Source: Rosa chinensis | Taxonomy: Eukaryota; Streptophyta; Magnoliopsida; Rosales; Rosaceae | Length of the DNA: 64,000 nt | Assembly: GCF_002994745.2 (NCBI RefSeq) | Contig: NC_037094.1 | Location: 27,440,956 to 27,504,955, forward strand | Direction of reading: 5' to 3' | Part shown: positions 32,856-45,599 of the stretch, one piece after another | How the letters are laid out: every line of letters starts with the position of its first letter | Position numbering within the stretch: position 1 is the stretch's first letter | The notes under the pieces: generated by a model | The model's database searches: none | Seen by the model: only the letters and a program-made list of their open reading frames with translations | What the model was told of the DNA's origin: nothing | Made by a program: the position numbers and the translations under genes

Positions 32856-34912
32856 CTAACTTGTCTGAGTACTTGTGAAGGTGAATGGATTTGGTGGCAC
32901 GATCAAGCTTTCAGAATCTCCTTCTAGCATTCTAACAACAGATTTCATGGATGGGCGATTCACCGGGTGCCACTGGATGCACCATATTGCAACAATCACT
33001 AGTTTCTTTGCAACATGAGCATCTTCATCAGTATCTAGCTTCAAATCCAATGTTCCTCCCTGAATTAGACGCTTATAAATCCATTCAGGAAAATACACCT
33101 CACTGTTAATAGTTCCAAGAGGAGGTTCCCTTCTAGCTCCTATCATTTCAAGCACTAGCATCCCAAAACTATATACATCTGATTTGTAGGACACGTTTGT
33201 GAAGTTCCTAATGAACACTTCGGGTGCGATGTAGCCTACTGTGCCTCTAGCAGCAGTCATTGATATTATACTTTCTTCCTTGGAACAGAGTTTTGCTAGA
33301 CCAAAATCAGAGATCTTAGGGTTGAAGTCATGGTCTAGCAAGATATTCTGAGGCTTGATATCAAAGTGGAGGATCCTCTGATCACACCCTTGGTGAAGGT
33401 ATTCAATCCCCTTTCCTATACCCGTGATAATGTGCTGAAGTTTCTTCCAATCAAATGTAGTGTCATTATTATTAGATTCTCTAGATGTGATGAACTTTTC
33501 TAAGGACTTGTTTGGCATGAACTCATAAATGAGAGCACGCTTGCATCCTTCAGCAGAGAACCCAAGTAAGCGAACCACATTAACATGGTGAATTCTACCA
33601 ATGGTTCCCACTTCATTGATAAAATCTTCTCCACTTCTTTTAGAACCATTGAGGACTTTTACGGCGACTTGAACACCGTTGGGTAGCTTTCCCAAGAAAA
33701 CACTTCCAAAACCTCCTTCACCTAACTTTTTCTTAAAGCCATCTGTCATCTTCTTTATACTAGCACATGAGTATCTAGTGGGTACATGAGACTTGTGATC
33801 ATTTAGGAACCTTTCAATTTTCATTTGATTCTCCTTTTCTTCTATCCTTTTTGTTTGTGTGACATGGAAGAAAATTGCTACCGATGCTACCGAGATGAGA
33901 ACAAAACAAGCTATGCTCACTCCTATGATATACCTGGGCCTTTTTGAGTTAGATACACTTGAATTAATTAGGAGAAAACAGGAGCTCAGGATTGAAATGA
34001 CAGAGGATATTGCTTTGTAGAAGCTATGTTAATAGACACACACTGATACACAGCGTATTTTAATGCTAAAAGATGAGCTTTGTTGTTCTTATATATGAAA
34101 GCACCTCTCAAGGTAGACTACATACCAGGTGAAGGTGGAGGTGGAGATGGAGGTGGAGGTGGAGGGCTGAGTTCAGGATGACACTCCAATTGATTGCTGT
34201 TATAATTGAATTGGCACCTTCCCGCTTTACAGTTTTGACATCCTGGGAAATCGCCCAAGTCCCATTTCAGAATTAATACACTATCTGGTACACAGTTGTC
34301 CGGATTACCACCCACTCTTCGTAGTGGAAGATAGATTGGCCCAATCAAACTACGGCATCTTGGCACCGGCAAGTCAGATAAAGAAGTTGAGGGTAGAGTA
34401 GCCACAACCTGATGCCCTGGTATACTAAGACATGTGATGGGAATGTACTTCTTGTTGAAATTCCCTGTGCTAAAGTTTTCTGGTGTGGAACAATTCAGTA
34501 ATTTTAAGTCGGGAAAATATTTCCCAGAAAAGATGCAGTAGTCATTCCCAAATAAACGTGCTGGTTGAAAGAGTGAGCTGCTGGAGATGGTAAAGTTTAC
34601 AAGCCGTCTAGGAAGGCAGCCATCTCTGTTGTAGACGTCGAAGTATTGGTTTTCATAATCAATTGTTTGGATGGTGAAGAGTCCTGAAGATGAGGAGAGC
34701 TGAATCATGGTCATATTGCTGAAGCTGCTGCAGGAAACCTCAAACTCTGGATTGCCACAGTGAAGGGGTTGATGCTTTAGACGGAATGGAAACTTAATAA
34801 GGGGACCATCAGGACTACACTTTGAAACTGGACAGTCATGATCAGCTGCTTTGCTGGGTACAAGAACAATGGAGCAGAAAAACAAAGGTAGCAGCAGCTG
34901 CAGAATTCCCAT
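32856..34912 (-). CDS. LRK10L-type receptor-like kinase, apparently intact
   Basis: Exon 1 (34912-34136) encodes a signal peptide (about residues 1-22), a GUB_WAK-type Cys-rich domain (CSPDG...FPFRL) and a WAK-associated C-terminal motif (CQNCKAGRCQFNY). A Pro-rich stretch follows. Exon 2 (about 33957-32856) encodes a transmembrane helix (IIGVSIACFVLISVASVAIF) and a full kinase. Kinase motifs: GEGGFGSV, VAVKVL, catalytic HFDIKPQN, DFGLA, GYIAPE. HFD replaces HRD, so it is a non-RD kinase, typical of immune receptors. A GT donor is at 34135-34134. The exact acceptor, or a mini-exon, in 33958-34133 is unresolved by phase. It acts at the plasma membrane, and its ligand is unknown. Confidence 0.88.
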
Positions 34913-35204
34913 CTTAATTTATCTGCTGTTCTAACTTAATTTGGAGTCTACTTGTTGATTGTGACTTTGTAAGTCATTGCTCTATTGACTTGGGTTTGTG
35001 GGTCAACACATCGTTTTGCTTGGTACTTTCTTGGAAAACGCGAGGAAGGGTCTGAACATCTTCCTTCCCCAATCAAATTGACCATGTGAAATCTGTTCCT
35101 TATCTTTTTCTTGATAAGATAAGAAATTGATAGGGATAGAGTCAGTGTGGAAGTAGTTCAGATCAAAGAGTCTATGGTCTCAAACTCCCAGTGCTCATGA
35201 AGTC
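34913..35204. promoter_or_regulatory. shared promoter between divergent receptor kinase genes
   Basis: Only 292 bp separate the start codons of the two head-to-head LRK10L genes. Both 5' UTRs and core promoters must lie here. No strong TATA box is obvious on either strand. Co-regulation is inferred from arrangement only. Confidence 0.55.
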
Positions 35205-38087
35205 ATGATGCTGAAAAGAGTCTGGTTGTGTACTTGTGTCATAGCTATTTGCTTTGTAATTTCTCAAGAAGCCAAGGCAGAAAAACTTTGCCAGCCTGCT
35301 TCTTGTGGTGATCTCCATGACATCAGATACCCTTTTCGCCTGAAAATCAATGGTTCTGATCAGAATTGTCTCAGCTCTCCAGCTGAACTTACATGTGATG
35401 AGCATAATCGCACCACTCTGAATCTTTACAACGGCACATACTATGTCAGGGCAATCAACTATGACAATAGTACAATCCAAGTTGTTGATCCTGGACTGCT
35501 TAGGGATTCTTGCCCCTTCCGACCACTCTACCTCTTAACAGGTGATAACTTTAGTCATACGGATATATACCAGCCAACTGGGGCTTACGATTTTGTATCC
35601 TTCTTGGATTGCTTGCAACCAGTCAAGTCTCGGGACTATGCAAAAGTCAATTGCAGTAGCTCATTATCTACAACTTCATATTCTTATATTATGGTTGGAT
35701 ATAGAGTGGGGGATCTTCCACCGTCTTGTTATATGGTCACAGCCAGTCTTGCAATGCTACAACAACCTTGGGGGCACCGCTCATTTTCTCTCACTCGTCA
35801 GCAGCTGGAAAGGGGTTTTGATCTTTCATGGGGGAAATATATCTGTGAAAAGCATTGCCAGGCAAGTGATGCTTTCTGTTCCTTCTCAAATTACCGGTGG
35901 GAGTGCTATGACAACTGCTATTCACCATTTACAACCATCTATTGTGAGTATTTTTCAGCAGCCATGTGAGACTGAAGAATGACTAGAATGTTTTCACGAT
36001 TAATGAGAAACTTCATTCATAGTTGCTAAATGCTATGTGCTCCTCAATTTTAAGATCGTCAAAATAAAAAAAATGTCTTTCTCATTTAATCAATATACCT
36101 ACATATATTTGTAGTCTGATGTTACTTTCAGAAAAATACCATTTAGTAAAGAATAAAAAATAAAAAAGTTGAAGGGGTATAATGGAAACTAGTTTTTAAT
36201 ATGTATGACTGGTTGATGGCCATGAATTAAAGCTTATGATTCTAGAATGCTGATTTCTTGAATCTGTTACTGACATTAATCTATTTTGCAGGTTTTCAAG
36301 ATTACCTGAAACGTGGTAAGTTATAGTTGCACTTAATTACTGCCAAATTTGTCTAACTATTGTTATGTTGGGCTTATGCTTCAGCTATTTACTAAGTTTC
36401 TAATTTCCTTTCCTTAAATCTGAATTATTTCTCTACTGTTTTATTTTATAAGATTTCTGTGTTTATTTCTCTTTCCGTCATTGACCTGAGCCTAGTGCTT
36501 TTCTTCATTGGCGCTGTTTTCCCACAGGTTTCATTCCCATCGCCGAGTTCACTGGTATGTCCTTTTTCAACATTATGTTCTTAAAAAAAATGTATAAAAG
36601 CAAGAAAAACAAAATCATGTTTGTTAAAGACAATAATCGATATTTAAGTTCAATCATCTTGTTGACCATTCTAGCATTATGGGAAACAATAGCATTATTT
36701 GGATCAAGACCAAGGACTGCTTGAAATTGATGTGATGTAATAATAAAATCATATATTTTTCTTGAAACGAATTGTTGCTAATCTTTTTCTTTGTTAAAGA
36801 CTTAAAAAGAAATGGAATAATTCATTTCCACGACACTTTTGATCAAGCAAAAATATGAATCCTTCTGGGAGTAAATGCAGACTGAATGAACTTCTAATAC
36901 ATGCTTGTATTCTTATCTGCAGCATGCAGCATGGTCATACGAACAGTAATCGGCATTATCGTTTTCTTGGGTTTTTGGAGTTACAAGTTGTATTCCAAAA
37001 TGTTTGTAAAGGATGATGCAGTTGAAGAATTCCTGCACTCATACAAGAATCAGATGCCAAGAAGGTATTCATATTTGGATATCAGAAAGATGACAACTGA
37101 TTTTAAAGACAAACTTGGTCAGGGAGGTTTTGGTTCTGTTTACAAAGGAGAGCTGTCAAATGGTCATCTTGTTGCAGTAAAGATGTTGAGTGGTTCCAAA
37201 GGTAATGGACAAGATTTCATCAATGAAGTTGCGACGATAGGAAGAATCCATCATGTCAATGTGGTGCAACTAATAGGCTTCTGTTCGGATGGATTAAAAA
37301 GAGCTCTTGTTTATGACTTCATGCCTAATGGATCCCTAGACAACTATATTTTTCCGAAGAAAAAGAAAGCTCTTAGTTTAAGTTGGAATAGGATGCAAGA
37401 GATAGCTCTAGGGGTGGCTCATGCAATTGAATATCTACACCAGGGATGTCATGTGCAAATTCTACATTTTGAATTTTTGATATTAAACCGCACAATATTC
37501 TTCTTGATGCGAACTTCACTTCAAAAATTTCGGACTTTGGGCTTGCCAGGTTTTACCCTAAAGATGTTCATACTGTTTGTCTTACTAACATCAGAGGCAC
37601 AACAGGATACATAGCTCCAGAATTGTTCTACAGAACCATTGGAAGCGTGTCATACAAGGCTGATGTTTATAGCTTTGGAATGTTGTTATTGGAAATGGCA
37701 GGCCGGAGAAAAAACTTGAATTTAGATGCAAAAAGTTCAAGCCAAATATACTTTCCTTCCTGGATTTTTGGGCAACTAGAAAAGGGATTATGCATCGAAA
37801 TTGAGGATGCCTGCGAGTCTGATAAGAAAATAGCCAAGAAGATGATCATTGTTGCACTGTGGTGTATACAATTGACCCCTGTTGATCGCCCTTCGATGAG
37901 CAAAGTTGTAGAGATGCTTGAAGGTGAAGTTCAAGTCTTGCAAATGCCTCCGAAACCTTTCTACTGTCCACAAGATTTGCCGAAAGCGGATCTACCTGGT
38001 GAATCAGACTTTGAAGAAGTATCTACCCAGCAACACAGTGCTATAGAACTGCCCTCCTTTCAGTCCTTTGGAAATGTCATTGAGTGA
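35205..38087 (+). pseudogene. LRK10L-type receptor-like kinase with 8-bp insertion in the kinase
   Basis: Exons: 35205-35943 (signal peptide, GUB_WAK-type domain CGDLHDIRYPFRL, N-glycosylation sites), mini-exons 36302-36325 and 36528-36554, and 36923-38087. All junctions keep phase and GT-AG ends, reading CFQDYLKRGFIPIAEFTACS across the mini-exons. Exon 4 has the membrane helix and kinase motifs GQGGFGSV and VAVKM. At about 37466-37479, TTTTGAATTTTTGATATT stands where TTTTGATATT is expected, so 8 extra bases break the frame in HFDIKP. The rest ([21 protein letters not shown]) is intact to 38087 in the shifted frame. It is a recent pseudogene, an allele, or a sequence error. Confidence 0.82.
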
Positions 38088-38412
38088 ACTTTTTCTGTGT
38101 GAATTTTTCTGTACTGAAATCTGAAACTAAGTAGATTTGGAATATTAAATATAATGCTCAAGTATTCGAGAACTTGTCAGCAGCAAACAAACATATGACC
38201 AGATTGTTGCCTAGAGAGAGAGATCAACGAGAGACTATCAGAGAAACGATCAATTACGACAAATAGAAAATGATTCGAATTCCATCCACTCTATAAACTG
38301 CTGGACCATGTCTTTTAGAATTCACATAGAAAGAATTCTTTCTGCCTTCCTTTTAGGAAAAATGATTAAAAAATATCATTTACGTGACTTATGATAGTTA
38401 AGTAACATAAAA
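38088..38412. other. 3' flank of the receptor kinase
   Basis: Likely 3' UTR and spacer. No clear gene. The left target duplication of the next retroelement starts at 38413. Confidence 0.4.
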
Positions 38413-38428
38413 TGACTCGTGTTAAATA

Positions 38429-39337
38429 TAAAAAAGCTACTAGAGTATTACACAGTTATCTAATTCGAGCTCTAAAAAAACTCGGCCGGCTTGGTCTAGG
38501 GTTTGCGACGTCCTCCTCGTCCGGCGGCACTCATGGTCGGCGTCGGTCCACCACGTCGTTAATGGGTTGTTGCCGGACGGGTGTTTGATCACTATTTGCC
38601 TGAGTCTTGTGGGATGTGGTTTGGCTTGATGGTCTGACGATGAGTATCGGACGAAATCTCAAGCGCGGTGGGCGGCGGCATGGCGTGGGTCAGCTTTGTT
38701 GGGGCACCTCCAGGATTGGCTGCATCTTGGGAGGCTGGGTTCGAAGCAGCCTGGCTCTGTCGGGCTTTAATGTGGGCGCGGTGGTGAGTCCGGCGTGGAA
38801 TTCAGGCGGGGAGGTCTGGCTCTAGATCGGTGGTAAAGGTCCGGTGCTGGAATGAGGCGGCGAAGTCCGGCATTGGTTTGCAGTGGTGAAGTCTGGCGCT
38901 GGGTAGCGGCGGTCGACAAATAGTGTGGCTTGGGCTCGGGTCAGGCTTTCTTGTTGGGCCTGAGTCGGGCCTTCTCTTGGGCTGTGTGGGCTGCTAGTTT
39001 TGGGCTGAGTTTTTGCTTTAGGCCTTCTATTTTAGTTTAGTCATTTTGATTAAAATAATTCCCTACTTTGTTAGGGAGCTCTGCTTCTAGTTTTTAGTGA
39101 GCGTTATTGAGTCTAGTTTACTCGGCCTATTTGCTATGTAGTAGTTAATAGTCTATAGGCTTCCTTGAAGCCTTTCGGAGCATGGAACCGTCAAATCATT
39201 GGACCTAATCTATGTATCACTGTGCTACTACCACAAACTCTTTATCTACCCCTTGATGGTAGAGGGAGGATATGTAATGACCCTTTCTGACTTTCGATGA
39301 ATGATAGTCACCCTATTTGGGTTTGTTAAAAAAAAAA
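38429..39337 (+). mobile_element. nonautonomous non-LTR retroelement with poly(A)
   Basis: ATGACTCGTGTTAAAT (38413-38428) and ATGACTTGTGTTAAAT (39338-39353) are a 16-bp target duplication with one mismatch. The insert ends in an A run (39328-39337). Its 5' half is GC-rich with repeated GGCG(A/C)AGTC and TCTGGCGCTGG-like motifs, as in leaders of plant L1 elements. Its 3' half (GGTAGAGGGAGGATATGTAA) resembles a LINE tail. No reverse transcriptase, so it was mobilised in trans. Confidence 0.8.
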
Positions 39338-39409
39338 TGACTTGTGTTAAATTAATCAATTCCTTAGCAACCTGACACTAAAAATAAGAAAAATTACAAA
39401 AACTGCTCT

Positions 39410-39596
39410 CTCTCTCTCTCTCTCTCTCATGGTGTCCAGTACGTCCGGTCCCCCAACAACATCGTTTCAGCGCTTCTTCGCGGGAGCGGGAGCTTCAAAT
39501 TGGCTCTGTAGAGATTAGGTATGACTAAGAAAATAGTTGAACTTGAAGAAGAAATCGAAGGAAATCTCGTAGAGACAAACAATTACATATTTGATA
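39410..39596 (+). pseudogene. NUP214-like nucleoporin, exon 1 part left of LINE
   Basis: (CT)n and a leader precede ATG 39522. The frame reads MTKKIVELEEEIEGNLVETN and is cut after FD codons by the LINE at 39597. The frame continues exactly at 43837, after removing the LINE and one 13-bp duplicate. The family protein is an N-terminal beta-propeller nucleoporin on the cytoplasmic side of the pore. Assignment rests on the recalled plant pattern EEEIEGD..x.DY.F.KIGE. Confidence 0.7.
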
Positions 39597-42500
39597 TCTC
39601 GCATTATAGGATAGTCGACCTAGCGCTCTCTGACCTAGGGTGTACTTTCTAGGGCTCTAGAAAGCAAGTTTCAATCTACGATGGATTTGGAAATACTAAG
39701 TTGGAATTACAGAGGGATCTGCAACGACACCAAATCTAGGGCTTTGAAAGATCTGATCTCTCAAAACAAGCCTCAAATTATCTTTTTGTGCGAAACCAAA
39801 ATCAGCAAAATGGATGACTTCACAGCTCTCCACCGTGCGCTGGGGTTCTCGCATTCCAAGGAAGTGCTGAGCGATGGGCAATAAGGAGGTTTAGAGATGT
39901 TTTGGAACGATGAGGTGAAGGTGCAAGTTGGCACTTTTTCTCGTCACCATATTGATCTTGTTATCGATGGGGGTGCTAGAAACCCTAGGTGGCGACTTAC
40001 TGGTTTTTATGGTTATTCAAGAACGCCAGATTGAGATCCATCATGGCAATTACTTCGGGATTTGAGGGATTTAGACCCGCTGCCTTGGGTCGTAATCGGG
40101 GATTTCAATGAAATCCTCAATTGTTCAGAGAAGATAGATGGCCCTGTCAAGGAAGAGCGCCAGATAAGGGGATTCAGGGAAGCCCTAGGTTACTGTGAAT
40201 TACTTGACCTATGATTTTTTGGACCTCAGTCAACATGGTGGAATTCTATGACGCAGCTCCGCTTGGATCGAGTTGTTTGCATGGCGTCATGGTGTGATTT
40301 ATATGGGTATTCTCGTCTACAACATCTACCACCAAGTGACTCAGACCATGTACCAATTTTGCTGCACGCGAGTACAGTACCCTTGGCCAAGAGACCTTGA
40401 ATCACTGCTTCAAACTTGAAGCGTACTGAATACGACATGGGGAGTGTGATGGAGTTGTTGATGCTGCTTGGAAGACTGATGTAGTGGGACCTCCTATGTT
40501 CCAGGTGACAAAAAAAATAGCTTATATCCGTTTGGCTTTGAATAAGTGGCAAAAACATGCCTTCAAGGGGAGGCAATATCAGATGCTGGGAATTAGGGCT
40601 AGACTTGAGGAGCTTTTGGATAATACTTCGACAGAGGTAGTTCAAAATGAGAAGAGGCAGTTGATGGATCGGGTGCAGTCACTACTATCCCAGGAGGAGT
40701 CTTTTTGGAAACAACGTTCAAAGGTTACCTGGTTGAAGGAAGGTGATAGAAACACTAGTTATTTTCACAGGAAAGCATTAAATAGAAGGAGGAAAAACAC
40801 TATGAAGGGTTTATTTGATGAAACGGGAAAGTGGTGTGAAGATGATGAAAGTATGGAAAGGGTGGTGTCTTCTTACTTTTCTAAGATGTTCACGGCCTCT
40901 ACTATCGACCATGCATCTCTGGCAACAACACTCGAGGCCATCCAACCTTGTGTTTCTTTGGCCATGAATGAGCAATTATGTGCTCAATACTCTTCAGAGG
41001 AGGTAAGAAACTCTTTCAAATGTATCCTACTAAATCACTGGGTCCAGATGAGATGCCTCTCTTGTTTTTCCAACATTATTGGGATACCATTGGTGCGAAT
41101 GTTACTGAAGCAGTGCATGATGTTTTGCATTCTGGACAACTTCTTCGACATATTAATTTTACTCATATCTGCCTTATCCCAAAGGTTGATAATCCAGAGC
41201 ATATGTCAGATTTGAGGCCGATAGCCTTGTGTAATGTTATTTACAAAATCTGTTCCAAGGTTATTGCTAATAGGCTGAAGTTAATTTTACTGGATGTTAT
41301 CTCTCCTTTCCAAAGTGCTTTTGTCCCTGGCAGGTTGATCATTGATAATAGCATGGTGGAAAATGAGCTAGCGCATTTTGTGCACAATAAACGTGATGAC
41401 AATGAAGGCTTTAAGGCACTAAAATTGGACTTTAGCAAGGTCTATGACAGAATGGAGTGGAGCTTTTTAAGGAGAGTGATGGAGAGACTTGGATTTGCTC
41501 ACTCGTGGATTGAAATGGTAATCCAAGTAGAGGCTTAGATACTCTTTTTTGGTACGTGATAAACCTAGAGGCTTGGTGATACCAAGTAGAGGTTTGAGGC
41601 AGGAAGATCCCTTATCTCCATATTTATTTCTAATCAGGGCTGAGGGTTTCACAGCATTATTACATCAGAAGCAGGTTTCTGGTCTTCTGTTAGGCATTCA
41701 AATTTGTAATGGTGCTCCTCAAGTCAACCATTTACTTTTTGCGGATGATAGCATGCTTTATGCTAATGCTTCTTTGGAGGATTGCCATCAGTTACAAGAT
41801 GTTATTGACACTTATGGGAGAGCCTCAGGTCAATTAATGAATTTTGAAAAAAGTTCTGTGGTTTTCAGTAAGAATGTTCCGAGTTTATTGCAGGAAGAAG
41901 TGTCTAGCTTTTTGGGAGTTGAGGTTGTGGACTCACATGAAAAATACTTGGGCTTGCCTACTTTCGTAGGGAGGAAGAAAACTGCTACTTTTCAGTATAT
42001 TAAGGAAAATCTGGGTAAGAAAGTTTCTAACTGGTAGGGAAAATTGTTAAGCGGTGCCGGGAAGGACATTCTCATCAGAGTAGTGGCTCAGGCGTTACCT
42101 ACTTATGCCATGAGTGTTTTCCAATTGACGAAAAAACTTTTGTGAAGATTTGGAGCGAATGTGTGCTCGGTTCTGGTGGGGTAGTACTGTTGATAAAAGA
42201 AAGATTCATTGGAAAACTTGGAAAGCCGTAAGTCATCCAAAAGAGGAGGGAGGGTTTAGGGTTTCGTAGTTTATCGGATTTTAATGCGGCCATGCTAGCG
42301 AAGCACGCCTTGCGGTTGATCAAGAATCCTCAATCTCTAGTTGCTCGAATGTTCAAGGCTAAGTACTATCCAGAAGATTCTTTTTGGACTGTGGCTCCTC
42401 ACTCTTCTCCTTCTTTTTCATGGAGAAGTATTTTTTCTACAAGGGATTTGTTACAAAGGGGCACTTATTGGCAAATTGGTAATGGAAGGGAGGTAAACTT

Positions 42501-43823
42501 GTGGAGTGATTCCTGGCTTCCTGGGGTACAAGACTTTAGGCCTAAGCAGGGTAATGTTGCGTCGAGTACCCTTTGGTGAGTGACTTAATTAGTTAGAGAG
42601 GTCAGCGGAATACTACTTTGATCCTTGATAATTTTCCCATGGAAGAGGCAGAGGCAATATTGGCTATTCCCTCTTCAAGAGAGGTTGATGATAGGTTTGC
42701 TTGGCATCTTGAGAAGAATGGAAAGTTTACAGTGAAAACTTCATATAGATTTTCATTCTCTACTTCTTCTTCTCGAAGTCCCTTTGAACTACCGGTTGGT
42801 GCAAGTTTTTGAAAAAAGATGTGGAAGGTAACAATTCCAAGTTCAGCTAAAATCCATGTTTGGAGAGTATGTCATGATATACTGCCCTCCATGGAACAGT
42901 TGGCTTCTCAGAGAGTAGCACTGGGGACCTTGATCTGTCCTCTTTGTTAGGGACTTATCTACATTTGTGTCATGATTGTCCCTTTACTAAATAACTGCTC
43001 CAGTCCAATGATGTATTGTACCAGGTATGTTACAATCCTGATGCTATGCATTACAATCTTTTGGAATGGTTCAACTTTTGTGCAAAAGAGTTGTCGTTGA
43101 AAGGTCTAGGTGATTTGATGTACCTACTTTGGGGAGTCTGGAAAGAATACAATTGTAGGGTGTGGGAGCACAAAAGTAGTCAAGTTGGTGAAGTCTTGAT
43201 CAGGGTAATTTCATGATTAAATGAGTTTCATTTTCATAACTTGAAAACTGAACCAAGTGGAGTAAGAACACACGTAGTTGTACGCTGGAAGTCACCTCCT
43301 GTGGGCTGGTTTAAAGTGAATGTTGATGGGGCTTACAATTATGCTTCAAGAAGAGGTAGTGTTAGGTTTGTGATAAGAGACTTTCAGGGTATTATGGTTG
43401 CTGGAGGGGGTAAGGCGTTGACTGGTTTGTTGTCACCAGAACAAGCAGAGGCTAGGGCGTGTAGTTTGGCTGCTCAATTTGTGGTTGAACATGCTTATTT
43501 TCCAACTATCTTGGAGACTGATTCTCAAATTGTGCACATTAATTTGATTACCAGGGTGGGCGTAATACCTCAACCTTGGGGCGTATGTATGATGATTTGG
43601 GTACCATTCTGGATGCTCATTCTAACTTGAAGGTTACTCACACGAGGAGGTATGCAAACACAGTAGCTTATCTTATGGCTGCATATTCTAGTTCTTTTAC
43701 TGAAGAAACTTTTTATTTTTAAGCTCTTTCCTTTCTACTCACTGCTTTGGCAGCTGAGTTTTGTAATATGTAGTTTTTTTTCTAAATTTTAATAAAGTGT
43801 GACCTCATTCTATAAAAAAAAAC
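39597..43823 (+). mobile_element. 5'-truncated L1-type LINE with 13-bp duplication
   Basis: TACATATTTGATA occurs at 39584-39596 and 43824-43836, exactly flanking the insert. The 3' end has TAATAAAGTG and an A run (43814-43822). ORF1 is absent and ORF2 starts 84 bp in, so the copy is 5'-truncated. It sits inside exon 1 of the NUP214-like fragment. Confidence 0.95.
39681..43722 (+). pseudogene. LINE ORF2: endonuclease, reverse transcriptase, RNase H, broken
   Basis: ATG 39681 starts an AP-endonuclease domain (ILSWNYRGI, LCETKI, VIGDFNEI, then a catalytic SDHVP-type motif at about 40338). The reverse transcriptase spans about 41030-42040 (LGPDEMP, LIPKVDNP, RPIALCN, ALKLDFSKVYD, FADDSMLYA). A zf-RVT-like region lies at about 42290-42560 (ARMFKAKYYP...WLPG). 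A C-terminal RNase H lies at about 43270-43650 (FKVNVDGAY, ETDSQIV). Stops at 39882, near 40034, 40214, 40399 and elsewhere, plus several frameshifts, inactivate it. Confidence 0.92.
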
Positions 43824-44277
43824 TACATATTTGATAAGATCGGCGAGGCCATTCCAATAAAGACTAATGATCCCCAGAGCAGTCCCTCCTAGCCACTCGC
43901 CGTATCAAAGAAACACATCCTCGTCTTCGTCGTTCATTCATCTGGTAAGCTTCTATATCTATTGCTAACACCGAAATTGCAGCTTTTGATTTTCACATAA
44001 CCTAACAATAACTTGGTTGTTTTTCCAAGGGTTTTTCATTGCGAGGACCAAAGATATTATGGCTTCCACTGCCGAGATTAAGGAAAAGGGAAGCTCTGCT
44101 TCTATACATGAACTGAGTGTTGTGGATGTTCCCCTCCCTAAGCTTCACATTCTCACACTATCTACCGATAGTTTTACTCTTGCAGCTACTGCAGATGCAT
44201 ACATTCACTTCTTCTTCATTGGTTTTCTCCTGCATAAGGTGCTACGATGTAGAGTTGTATATGCTATAAGTTCTTAG
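43824..44277 (+). pseudogene. NUP214-like nucleoporin, rest of exon 1 and exon 2
   Basis: After the LINE, the frame from 39522 continues as KIGEAIPIKTND. A TAG at 43888-43890 stands where Gln is expected (S[Q]PLAV). Exon 1 goes on to VVHSSG with a GTAAGC donor at 43945. Exon 2 starts after TTTTTCCAAG at about 44030 and reads FFIARTKDIMAS, ELSVVDVPLPKLHILTLS and AYIHFFF, matching the first propeller blades of plant NUP214. Homology ends near 44240 (LLHK) and no later exons follow. This is a truncated gene duplicate, dead by point mutation and LINE insertion. Confidence 0.75.
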
Positions 44278-45560
44278 GAGTCATCATGGCCGGGCCCTAC
44301 TCTAAATTTTAGGGCTTAGGGTAGGATCGGGTTGGGCTTAGTTAAAGTCAATGAAACTTAGGGTAGGACCGAACCTTCAATAAGTAAGCCATTACCCGCC
44401 TTTAAGGCCCATTTTGCTATGTTCAAAAAGTCGGGCTGGGCCGGCCTTCCGAATAGGGTTGACAAGGGCCTTACTTTGTTTAACAAAAATAAAAATACTT
44501 TTTTTTTTTGTGGTAAAATGTGGCTCAATGGTTGTATCGGCGGTAATCTGAGACTTTTTTTTTTTTTTTTATCGACCCTATTTGATATATACGTTTTTAT
44601 GAAGTTAATAACATTTATAAATATTAGTTAGGGTAGTTATATTCAATTAATTATCTCTCTAAATCTCTGAAAATTAATTGTTGTTTAACAAAGAAAATAA
44701 ATATTAAAGAAAAATAAGCTTCCTAAATCAATTACAAAATAATAAAGGGATAAGTTGTGTGGATAAAAAAAATCAATACATTTAGAAAATAGAAAAATAG
44801 AAAATATTAGGACTTGTTTGGATTGCTATAGTTAATTACTAGTGGTGACTTACAATGTTATCCATGAGTCTACCTTTGCTACAAAACTAATTTTTGGGTT
44901 GTGGGTCTTTGAATTGACAGCTCCGAGCTGGTATGGATTGCACAACAATTTAATTCCATTTCTCAGATCACTTTGACTGTGGTTCTAGCTTATCACTTTG
45001 TGGATTATATTGAAAATTACTATTGACCTTTACATATGGTCAACATATAAACGGCAACCAAACACTTGCAAAAGTGTTACTTATTGAATCCAAGTCCATA
45101 TAATGATGAAATGCATGAAGTCGTATTATTTGAAAAGATACCTTTTGCTTATTACTTGGCTGCCCTATGTCGTTGCTGAATATTAATGGGAAATTTTACA
45201 ATCCAATAAGAAAAGGGTAGGCCTCTCCCAAAAATTGGTGAATGGGATGTCAATGATCCTGCTTCAACAGAAGGGTTACTATGATCTTTGACAAGGCTAA
45301 GGATGAAAAAAAGATAGGTGGAAAATTTTATTTTGATGTTTTTGATTTATTGCTCAAGTTGTTTGGATAATTTGTTTGTATTGATAGTGATGAAATTGAA
45401 TTTTTGGCGTTTATGATTGTCAATTGGATTTGCTTTATAGCATAGTTGAAGCAAGTTCTTGTCTTGACTGAACTAATAAGAGTTATGAAGATAGTTAATA
45501 ATTTGTTTGCTTTTGTGGTTGAAATTGATGATTTCCTGAAAATATTAGGATGAACGTGTT
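44278..45560. other. AT-rich noncoding region
   Basis: No gene recognised. 44290-44470 is rich in GGGCC and CCGGGC words, as in some nonautonomous hAT elements, but ends were not found. Poly(T) tracts lie at about 44501-44511 and 44557-44570. Confidence 0.4.
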
Positions 45561-45599
45561 TCTGGGTATTGGGGATTGATAGATATGTTGCAATCCTTA

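Noticed and set aside
39410..39596. independent small host gene of about 42 codons
   Set aside because: The frame continues across the LINE into NUP214-like sequence, so it is part of that gene copy.
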